31,884 nucleotides of DNA, from the NCBI GenBank assembly GCA_002336245.1, contig DDDG01000003.1:223466-255349 (forward strand), in the 5' to 3' direction. A program made the position numbers and the translations under genes. The stretch comes from Flavobacteriales bacterium UBA1986. GTDB lineage: Bacteria; Bacteroidota; Bacteroidia; Flavobacteriales_G; Salibacteraceae. Below are positions 23,335 to 30,399 of the stretch, one piece after another (position 1 is the stretch's first letter; the number at the start of each line of letters is the position of its first letter). A model generated the notes under the pieces. The model made no database searches and had not been told where the DNA came from. It saw nothing but the letters and a program-made list of their open reading frames with translations.

Positions 23335-24180
23335 TTGGCTAACGCACTCATTCGGGCCTTCCAGTTTTTAGTTTACAGCAACCTATACCTAGGTTTGGTA
23401 TTGGGCGGTTTTAGCTTTCATGGTTTTGGATCTTGTACGGAATATAGAATCGAGTACTCGCTCTTAATTGCCTCCTCCTCCATCGCAGTCTACACCTTTC
23501 ATGCTCTTTTTGGACTTCGGTACATTCAAGAAGAAATTCGGTCTGATCGCCATAAATGGCTCAACAAAAACCGAAGTGTTCTGTGGGCCACCACTGCTTT
23601 TCTTGGTCTTTTGTCCTTGCTTCAACTTACAAGCATTCCCAACATCATTCCCCTTCTTTTACCCGCGCTGGGGCTTACCGCTTTTTACGTTCTTCCGATT
23701 TTTGGAAAACGCCTGAGGGACCTCAACTATGCTAAAGTGTTTTTGGTGAGCGCTGTTGTTTGCTACCTCTGCCGTTTCATCCCACAGTACATTAACGGCC
23801 AAACCAGCTGGGATCTTTTCTTCCTCTTCGAGCTTCTACTTTGCTTTGCCTTTCTATTCCTCCTAACGATGCCCTTCGACCTTCGCGATCAAAACATTGA
23901 ACGTCGGCTGAAGACCAAAACTCACATCAATAAAACTGATTCTAAGCAAGCGTTTAAATTCGTTTTTGTCGGTTTGGGTGTTTGCATCCTTGGGTTATTA
24001 CTGCTCAGCAGATCTCATCCCGAAACTTTCTCTTGGCGGCTGTTCGAAATCGCTGCTCTCGTGTTTGCATTTCTAGCCATTTTCGTTCCTGAACGAAATC
24101 AAAAGGAGCTCTTTTACCCGCTCTTTTTTGAAGGTCCCCTTCTTCTCATGGGGCTTTTTTCAATTTACCTTTCGATATAG
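23335..24180 (+). CDS. UbiA-like polytopic membrane protein with degenerate first motif
   Basis: A 281-residue protein with about eight membrane spans. The loop MPFDLRDQNIERR (about 180-192) resembles the second Asp-rich motif of UbiA prenyltransferases (D.RD...D), and the spacing of the spans fits. The first, NDxxDxxxD, motif is not there: the equivalent loop reads RYIQEEIRSDRHKWLNKN. It may therefore be a divergent or non-catalytic UbiA relative. The only plausible start is TTG at 23335, 5 bp after the stop of the previous gene. The 3' end overlaps the convergent methyltransferase gene by 21 bp. Confidence 0.68.
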   Translation: MANALIRAFQFLVYSNLYLGLVLGGFSFHGFGSCTEYRIEYSLLIASSSIAVYTFHALFGLRYIQEEIRSDRHKWLNKNRSVLWATTAFLGLLSLLQLTSIPNIIPLLLPALGLTAFYVLPIFGKRLRDLNYAKVFLVSAVVCYLCRFIPQYINGQTSWDLFFLFELLLCFAFLFLLTMPFDLRDQNIERRLKTKTHINKTDSKQAFKFVFVGLGVCILGLLLLSRSHPETFSWRLFEIAALVFAFLAIFVPERNQKELFYPLFFEGPLLLMGLFSIYLSI

Positions 24181-24804
24181 GCGCGCACTCAAACAAGCCT
24201 TGGCAAAGTTCCTCTCTTCAAGAACTTCAAAATACCGCATGGCCTGCAGGTGGTAGTTGTTTAATTTCCCAACTGGAATTCCAGTGATCAGACGAAATCC
24301 TTTGTACAAAATCCACAAGTATGCCTGAAAGGGGCTGGATTTCTGTTCGGGGTTGAAGTCCAAAATAAGCAACTTCTGGCCCTGGTCCATCAGGCCAGAA
24401 ATGCGTTTGAGCAAAGCGCTTTGTCCTTCTTCTGAATACATGTTCAACACAAAAGGCACAAAGACCAAACCCCCGAGACTCAGATCTCCTTCATCGCCCA
24501 ACACATATTCTATGTCCGAATGTTCAAGCTTCTCGCGCGCCTTTTCAAGCATTTTTTGAGAAAGGTCAATGAGTCTCACTTCCTCAAAATTTTGAATTGC
24601 GTCGCTCAAACCAAGGCCATCCCCAGGCCCCAATACTTCGAGCTTCTGGGCTTTTCGTCCGACCAAACATTGATGAATGCTTCTCTCAATAAAGCCCATA
24701 CCAAGCAAGCGTGCGAAGAGAGAATAAAAGCCCGCGCTTCGATTCATTCCACTCTCAATTGAACGCTTCATCCCAATGAAGTCCATAAGCTCTATTTTTG
24801 CCAT
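24160..24804 (-). CDS. Class I SAM-dependent methyltransferase-like protein
   Basis: A 214-residue protein with a Rossmann-type methyltransferase core. Motif I is LEVLGPGDGLGL (about 55-66), followed by the acidic post-I strand VRLIDLSQKMLEKAREKL and a strand-4 region GGLVFVPFVLNMYSEEG. The C-terminal 60 residues (YLWILYKGFRLITGIPVGKLNNYHLQAMRYF) are hydrophobic and aromatic, a pattern seen in ubiquinone/menaquinone-type methyltransferases that act on lipophilic substrates. Substrate unknown. Its convergent overlap with the UbiA-like gene is suggestive only, because they are on opposite strands. Confidence 0.75.
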   Translation of the reverse strand: MAKIELMDFIGMKRSIESGMNRSAGFYSLFARLLGMGFIERSIHQCLVGRKAQKLEVLGPGDGLGLSDAIQNFEEVRLIDLSQKMLEKAREKLEHSDIEYVLGDEGDLSLGGLVFVPFVLNMYSEEGQSALLKRISGLMDQGQKLLILDFNPEQKSSPFQAYLWILYKGFRLITGIPVGKLNNYHLQAMRYFEVLEERNFAKACLSARLYRKVN

Positions 24805-24845
24805 CGCTGAATCACAAATGTGACTTCATTATTTTGAATCGCCCT

Positions 24846-26120
24846 ATGAATTTTGAGAATAGTCTTGCGGCCGCCCGCAAAATGGATCAAGAAGATCAAC
24901 TCCGAACTTTCCGTGAAGAATTCCTTTTTCCTCAGCACGATGGAAGGGATGTCGTTTACTTAACCGGAAACTCTTTGGGACTTCAACCAAAAGGAGCTGC
25001 CGACGCCATCAATCAGGAATTGAAAGACTGGCATGAGTTCGGTGTGGAAGGCCACTTCGAAGCAAAAAATCCTTGGTATGCCTACCATGAGATGTTCGCG
25101 GCGCCACTGGCCAAAGTAGTAGGAGCAAAAGAATCGGAAGTCGTAGCCATGAATGGGCTCACCACCAACCTGCACCTTCTTATGGTTTCCTTTTTTCAGC
25201 CAAAAGGAAAGAGAGTCAAAATTCTTTGTGAAGCCAAAGCATTTCCTTCCGACCTCTACGCGCTAAAATCGCAATTGCGCTTTCACGGAATCGAAGAAGA
25301 AGACGGCCTCATTGCTTTGGAACCACGGAAAGGAGAACATACACTTCGAACCGAAGACATCTTGAAAGCCATTGAAGACAATGCCGAAGAGCTCGCATTG
25401 GTGATGATTGGAGGGGTGAACTATTACACCGGTCAAGTGATTCAAATGAAAACAGTTTGCGCAGCTGCACATGCTGTAGGGGTGCTTTGCGGTTTTGACC
25501 TCGCTCATGGTGCTGGAAATGTCGAGCTCAAACTTCACGACTGGGGAGTTGACTTCGCTGCCTGGTGTTCCTATAAGTATTTGAATTCTGGACCTGGAAG
25601 TGTCAGTGGAGTTTTCGTTCACGAACGGCATCACGGAACCGATCTTCCACGTTTCGAGGGTTGGTGGGGCCACGATAAAAATGAACGCTTCAAAATGGGC
25701 AGTAATTTCAAAGCCATCCACTCTGCTGAAGCTTGGCAACTGAGCAATGCACCCGTACTTGCCATGGCCGTCCACAAAATTGCTCTCGATCAATTCATGC
25801 GTGCAGGAATGGATAAAGTGAGATCCAAGAGTCTTCAATTAAGCTCCTTCTTGCGATATATCATCGAAGACACCTCAAGTAAAAACGAGGGAGTAGAATT
25901 TGAAATCATCACTCCAAAGGCAGATGAAGAAAGAGGCTCGCAACTTTCCATTCTCGTTCACGGAGAAGGAAAAGCGATGTTCGATCATCTCACTAAAAAT
26001 GGAGTTGTTGCCGATTGGCGTGAACCGAATGTAATTCGCATTGCGCCAGTGCCACTCTACAACAACTTTGAAGACTGCTTCCGATTCGGGGAAGTATTGC
26101 AAGACTTTTTAGACGCTTGA
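24846..26120 (+). CDS. kynU: Kynureninase
   Basis: PLP enzyme cleaving 3-hydroxykynurenine (or kynurenine) to 3-hydroxyanthranilate (or anthranilate) and alanine, in tryptophan catabolism and de novo NAD synthesis. The 424-residue protein shows family blocks VYLTGNSLGLQPK, NGLTTNLHLLMVSF, CEAKAFPSDLYALKSQL, GFDLAHGAGNVELKLHDWGVDFAAWCSYKYLNSGPG with the PLP-binding Lys244, and the C-terminal ADWREPNVIRIAPVPLYN. The ATG at 24846 is chosen over the in-frame ATG at 24798, which would overlap the divergent methyltransferase gene. A near-consensus -7 (TTATTTTG) lies about 10 bp upstream. Together with kmo downstream it provides two consecutive steps of the kynurenine pathway; the dioxygenases are not in the window. 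Confidence 0.96.
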   Translation: MNFENSLAAARKMDQEDQLRTFREEFLFPQHDGRDVVYLTGNSLGLQPKGAADAINQELKDWHEFGVEGHFEAKNPWYAYHEMFAAPLAKVVGAKESEVVAMNGLTTNLHLLMVSFFQPKGKRVKILCEAKAFPSDLYALKSQLRFHGIEEEDGLIALEPRKGEHTLRTEDILKAIEDNAEELALVMIGGVNYYTGQVIQMKTVCAAAHAVGVLCGFDLAHGAGNVELKLHDWGVDFAAWCSYKYLNSGPGSVSGVFVHERHHGTDLPRFEGWWGHDKNERFKMGSNFKAIHSAEAWQLSNAPVLAMAVHKIALDQFMRAGMDKVRSKSLQLSSFLRYIIEDTSSKNEGVEFEIITPKADEERGSQLSILVHGEGKAMFDHLTKNGVVADWREPNVIRIAPVPLYNNFEDCFRFGEVLQDFLDA

Positions 26121-26151
26121 AACCGGTTTTAAGTACGGGACGATTCGTACA

Positions 26152-27765
26152 TTGAAGCTGAAACCACATCCTCCTTTGCCAAGCCCCTCAACATTCATTC
26201 TATTGAGACGATTCCTTTCGGGAAGTTTATTACTGATGCTCATAGTCTTGGCGACAGTTTCTCCAGATTTAAGTCAAGGCCAAACCGACACAAGAATGAA
26301 GGTTGGTAAGCTCAAATCGCACGGAAGGTATTACAGCCTCCTGGAATTTGTTCGTGCACCAAAGGGTTACCTATCCATTTTAAAATTTGAAGCCTCCGAT
26401 AAGTTTAAATTGAATTTCTACGACCGAAAGATGAAGCTAGTGGAGCAGCTCAAATACGTTCCAAGAACGCCCGACGACGATGGGAAAAGATTGGACTTTC
26501 GGGAATTTGTTCATTGTGGAGATCAGACCTACATCGTTCTAGAAAAGGAACATTCCAATCAAAAAGAAATTTATTTGGGCCGAGTGGATTTCGACAATCA
26601 CCGGATTGGAAACCTAGTCTCGATTGCAGACATAGAGCGCGACAAGAATTCCTTTTGGCGCTTTTCTCAGCAGAAAAAGTTCTTCTTCTCCATCATGGAA
26701 AACGATTGGAGCAGCACTATGGCAACACTCATTCTTCAGTACTCTGAAGAAAATGAAAAATACACTTCCTATGTACAACTGTACAGCAAAGACCTCAAAC
26801 TGACTTCTGTTTCACAGATGAAAATTGAGCCTGAAGTTCATACCGACATTCTAGGAGCTTTCTACCTCAAGCCAGGCATTCCTATGGTTGTTCTTCGCCT
26901 GCACGACAAAAAGAAAACAGTGCGTCTATACTATTCCGATTCCAAGCAGAACACGCATCAAATAGACGTGGATTTAGGGGAGCATTACATCAACGATTTT
27001 GAGCTGAAATCAATCGGCACCGACATTTTCCTAGTCGGTTATCAAGCGCATAAAAACAGTGAGCTGCTCGGTGATTTTAAGTGGAACTATCCTTCGGATT
27101 CCTACCACCGACCGGTGAGCAATAAGTCCGATGGTCTCTTCTTCGCGAAGGTTGATCTGCGCAAAAAAAAGGTGGTGGCTAAAACCATCATTCCATTCAA
27201 GGATCTGAAAAACGATCACTTTAGGAACACAACCAAAAAGGACCACCGAACCGATGAAATTCACCTCTTCGAAACGGGGCACTTAGTACTCACCAGCATG
27301 CGTGCCGACATGACCCAAAAGGGAGAAGATCTTTTGCGGAACGTCTACAACATCGACCTTACCAGCTTCACCTTGGATGGCAAGTTCATTGACGCCACTT
27401 CAATTCCTGTTGATCACAAGAGCTCCGACTTTTACGCAGGAGTCATCGAATACAAAGGACTTCCACATGGGGAGAAACTTCACATTTGGATGAATGGCCA
27501 GAGTTCCAGCATCGATGCCTTTCCCGACTTAAAAGAATCGAAAGTTCACTACAATTACCAAGGAAATACGAGCAATGAACTCCAGTGCTGGGAATACGAT
27601 TTTCATAAAGGTTCCCTCAAACCACTGGGTTATATTCCCAAATTCAAGAAAAACATTCGCATCAGTCCCTACTTTATGTACTCTGAAGGCAAGTCGTTGG
27701 TGGGTCCGGGAATGAAGGTGTTTAAGTCGAACGCCATTCGTGTTGAGAATCCCTTCATCAAGTGA
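26152..27765 (+). CDS. Exported protein of unknown function between kynU and kmo
   Basis: A 537-residue protein I do not recognise. A hydrophobic segment (about 17-40, LLRRFLSGSLLLMLIVLATVSPDLSQGQ) looks like a signal peptide. The rest is soluble, basic and rich in short beta-strands with recurring patterns such as YLSILKFEAS.KFKLNFYDRKMKLVEQL, TYIVLEKE, MVVLRLHD and IFLVGYQ, consistent with a beta-propeller. No catalytic motif or T9SS sorting domain is seen. The start is uncertain: TTG at 26152 gives a complete signal peptide with a basic N-region, whereas the first ATG (26236) would truncate it. It lies 31 bp after kynU and 74 bp before kmo on the same strand. Confidence 0.72.
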   Translation: MKLKPHPPLPSPSTFILLRRFLSGSLLLMLIVLATVSPDLSQGQTDTRMKVGKLKSHGRYYSLLEFVRAPKGYLSILKFEASDKFKLNFYDRKMKLVEQLKYVPRTPDDDGKRLDFREFVHCGDQTYIVLEKEHSNQKEIYLGRVDFDNHRIGNLVSIADIERDKNSFWRFSQQKKFFFSIMENDWSSTMATLILQYSEENEKYTSYVQLYSKDLKLTSVSQMKIEPEVHTDILGAFYLKPGIPMVVLRLHDKKKTVRLYYSDSKQNTHQIDVDLGEHYINDFELKSIGTDIFLVGYQAHKNSELLGDFKWNYPSDSYHRPVSNKSDGLFFAKVDLRKKKVVAKTIIPFKDLKNDHFRNTTKKDHRTDEIHLFETGHLVLTSMRADMTQKGEDLLRNVYNIDLTSFTLDGKFIDATSIPVDHKSSDFYAGVIEYKGLPHGEKLHIWMNGQSSSIDAFPDLKESKVHYNYQGNTSNELQCWEYDFHKGSLKPLGYIPKFKKNIRISPYFMYSEGKSLVGPGMKVFKSNAIRVENPFIK

Positions 27766-27839
27766 GACTTTTGCAGAGCTAACAAATCTTAGGGGAATCT
27801 GTAAACTTCACAGACTATCTTCGCAGCTTAACAGTGCTT

Positions 27840-29177
27840 ATGAAAGAACATGCCGTAGTAGTTGGCGCCGGATTGGTCGGTAGCCTCCAAGCTTTACTCC
27901 TAGCCAAGAAAGGTTATAAAGTCGATGTTTATGAAGGACGTGGAGACATTCGTGAAGTGGACTTCATTGGAGGACGGTCCATCAACCTCGCCTTATCAAA
28001 TCGTGGTTGGAAAGCTTTGGAGTTGGCCGGAGTAGGTAAAGAAATTCGAGACATTTCCATTCCGATGCACTCAAGATTGATGCACAGCGTCGACGGCGAG
28101 CTCACCTACCAAGCCTACGGACAAGAAGGTGAAGCAATTTATTCAGTTCCCCGGGGCGAGCTAAATCGCCAAGTGGTTTTGAAAGCCTCTGAGTTTGAGA
28201 ATGTGACTTTTCATTTTGAGCACAAATGTTTGGACGTAGACTTAGACAAGAACGTCCTCACCTTCTTAGATCGAAAATCTGGAAAAGAGATACAGGTTGA
28301 GGCCGATAGAATCTATGCAACAGATGGTGCATTTTCTGCTGTTCGGAAGCGTATGCAGCGAATGGATCGCTTCAACTATTCTCAAGAGTATTTGAAGCAT
28401 GGCTACAAGGAATTGGTCATCCCACCAAATCCCGACGGAAGCCATCGCATCGACAAAAATGCTCTGCACATTTGGCCGCGTGGTCAGTATATGTTGATTG
28501 CCTTGGCAAATCAAGACGGCAGTTTTACTGTGACATTATTCTTTCCATTTGAAGGTCCTGTATCCTTCAAAAGTTTAGACAGCGATGAGAAGATCATGGC
28601 TTTCTTCCAGGAACAGTTCCCAGATGCGGTTCCATTGATGCCGAACCTCATCCAAGATTATCACGACAACCCGAGTGCGTCTTTGTGCATCATTCGATGT
28701 GAGCCTTGGAATTATAAAGACAAGGTGCTGCTCATGGGAGACTCTGCGCATGCGATTGTTCCCTTCTACGGACAAGGAATGAACTCTGGCTTTGAAGACT
28801 GTTCGGAATGGTGGAGACTGACCGAAGAATTGAATGAAGACTGGTCGAAGATTTTCCCCAAGTTCTCAGAAATTCGAAAACCCAACGGCGATGCCATCGC
28901 CGAACTGGCCTTGAGAAATTACATTGAAATGCGCGACCTTGTTGGAGATCCTATGTTCCTGTTGCGCAAGAAGATTGAGAAAAAGATGTTCACGAAACAT
29001 CCTAAAAAATGGATGCCACTCTACTCCATGGTCACCTTTTCACACACTCCTTACAGTGAAGCTTTGGCTCTTGGAAAAAAACAGGAAAAGATTATGGATT
29101 CCGTGATGAGCTTGAAGAATATTGAGGAAATTTGGGACAGTGAACAGATTGAGCAACAAATACTCGAGCAGCTTTAA
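27840..29177 (+). CDS. kmo: Kynurenine 3-monooxygenase
   Basis: FAD-dependent hydroxylase converting kynurenine to 3-hydroxykynurenine with NADPH and oxygen. The 445-residue protein starts with the dinucleotide-binding motif VVVGAGLVGS (GxGxxG at residues 9-14). It continues through GGRSINLALSNRG, PRGELNR and the FAD-contact block KVLLMGDSAHAIVPFYGQGMNSGFEDC, and has the C-terminal KKWMPLYSMVTFSHTPYSEAL that is characteristic of KMO. The ATG at 27840 is preferred to a GTG two codons upstream. A near -7 box (TATCTTCG, 27816-27823, one mismatch) lies 16 bp before it. The following gene starts inside its 3' end. Confidence 0.96.
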   Translation: MKEHAVVVGAGLVGSLQALLLAKKGYKVDVYEGRGDIREVDFIGGRSINLALSNRGWKALELAGVGKEIRDISIPMHSRLMHSVDGELTYQAYGQEGEAIYSVPRGELNRQVVLKASEFENVTFHFEHKCLDVDLDKNVLTFLDRKSGKEIQVEADRIYATDGAFSAVRKRMQRMDRFNYSQEYLKHGYKELVIPPNPDGSHRIDKNALHIWPRGQYMLIALANQDGSFTVTLFFPFEGPVSFKSLDSDEKIMAFFQEQFPDAVPLMPNLIQDYHDNPSASLCIIRCEPWNYKDKVLLMGDSAHAIVPFYGQGMNSGFEDCSEWWRLTEELNEDWSKIFPKFSEIRKPNGDAIAELALRNYIEMRDLVGDPMFLLRKKIEKKMFTKHPKKWMPLYSMVTFSHTPYSEALALGKKQEKIMDSVMSLKNIEEIWDSEQIEQQILEQL

Positions 29178-30030
29178 AAACCTTCTTCCCCTTCGCGGCG
29201 TTTTTTTAGGCGGAATTTTCTTGATTGCAGCCCTGCTTTTTGGGAACAGCTCTCAAGCACAATCCTTCGGAAGAAAGTATCGTTCGGTTCTTCCCAAGAA
29301 ACCTCAATTCTCGCAAAGTCACTGGCAATTTGCTCCTGGAATAACTTATTCCCCAAGTGTTATTGGAGGTAGAAAACAGACGGCTTTACAGTCTGGCGAT
29401 TCTTCATTGATTGCCCAGAGCAAACCTCACGGAAAATTTGGTTTGTACGCGGAAATCGGTCGCTATCACATCACCGACAAATTCATTCTATTCTCGGTAT
29501 TCGATTACGGACTGGCTTATAAAAGCACTGGTGGCAGAGAGAATTATGACGACTATTGGGAAGTTTCAGACGCCAAAACTCCAGTGGCGCAAGGTGAGAG
29601 CAGCTATCGTCAGCACAATGCAAGCGCATTCGCCAACGCCTATTTCTTTCGTCAAATCAAGGAATACGATTTCCTTCTTCACGGACCCGGAATCAACATC
29701 GACTACGCCTTCATCAACAAGTTCGACAACACCCATACTCTTCCAGGAATTGAAACTTGGACCACCACGGCATTCAACATTCAACTGCATTACAAAATCA
29801 GTTATGGAATCAAGATGCGTGGGAATTGGATGATTCTACCGAGCCTCGAAACTCCGATTCTGAACATACTCCCTTTCACTTCTGGAATTCCAGGAACACA
29901 AGCCTTCAGCTCTCGCTATCAGCCCTTCACATTGTCGTGTAAAATCATGTTGCTGAAACCCTGGCGTCAGAAGTTCTGCCCACCGGTAAAATCCATTGAA
30001 GCACCTCAGATGCCCGACAAGGGTGAATGA
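29140..30030 (+). CDS. Probable outer membrane beta-barrel protein of unknown function
   Basis: About 296 residues. A hydrophobic segment LRGVFLGGIFLIAALLFGNSSQAQ is a clear signal peptide. Alternating hydrophobic/polar strands follow (FGLYAEIGRYHITDKFILFSVFDYGLAYK, FNIQLHYKISYGIKMRGNWMILPSLE, FTLSCKIMLLKP), typical of a small outer-membrane barrel. I know no family for it. The start is ambiguous: TTG 29122, GTG 29140 and TTG 29149 are all possible, and every choice overlaps the kmo 3' end by 29-56 bp, so translation is probably coupled to kmo. No ATG precedes the signal peptide. Confidence 0.72.
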   Translation: MNRLSNKYSSSFKNLLPLRGVFLGGIFLIAALLFGNSSQAQSFGRKYRSVLPKKPQFSQSHWQFAPGITYSPSVIGGRKQTALQSGDSSLIAQSKPHGKFGLYAEIGRYHITDKFILFSVFDYGLAYKSTGGRENYDDYWEVSDAKTPVAQGESSYRQHNASAFANAYFFRQIKEYDFLLHGPGINIDYAFINKFDNTHTLPGIETWTTTAFNIQLHYKISYGIKMRGNWMILPSLETPILNILPFTSGIPGTQAFSSRYQPFTLSCKIMLLKPWRQKFCPPVKSIEAPQMPDKGE

Positions 30031-30044
30031 GTTGAGCCTTTGTC

Positions 30045-30317
30045 TCAGCTAGATACTGTAATGGCGAGAAAGGCATAAGAGAAGCCGAAGCCAGCAGTTG
30101 CGTAAAACATCCCACTAAACAATACCACAAGAAAATACTTCACGAAGGCCCAAAAGCTCTTTTTTCGAATCAAGCCATAAATACATATGATGGAATAGGT
30201 CAATAAGAAAAGGAATTGAAGGTCGAGACGAACAAAACTAAGAGCTGCTTCACAACACAGATTTGATTGGTGTCGGAGACTTAGAAGCTTTTGAAGGCAG
30301 GGGAAAACCATTCCCAC
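30045..30317 (-). CDS. Possible small membrane protein or 3' remnant of one
   Basis: A 90-codon frame starting GTG at 30317 or ATG at 30311. Residues from about 28 on (FVRLDLQFLFLLTYSIICIYGLIRKK, then FWAFVKYFLVVLFSGMFYATAGFGFSYAFLAITV) form two convincing membrane helices separated by a basic loop, but the N-terminal 25 residues look unnatural. That pattern fits the C-terminal remnant of a larger polytopic membrane protein whose 5' part was lost. It lies in the 369-bp gap between the barrel protein and the interrupted T9SS protein. I cannot assign a family. Confidence 0.35.
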   Translation of the reverse strand: MGMVFPCLQKLLSLRHQSNLCCEAALSFVRLDLQFLFLLTYSIICIYGLIRKKSFWAFVKYFLVVLFSGMFYATAGFGFSYAFLAITVSS

Positions 30318-30399
30318 GAGGCAAGTGCTCTACCTCCTCAGTTCATTCATTGCTCACGACCAGCCTCGCGGGTGTGTGGGTCAAATCTCGGCATCTCCA

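Noticed and set aside
25263..25838. 191-codon minus-strand frame inside kynU
   Set aside because: Antisense shadow of the kynureninase gene.
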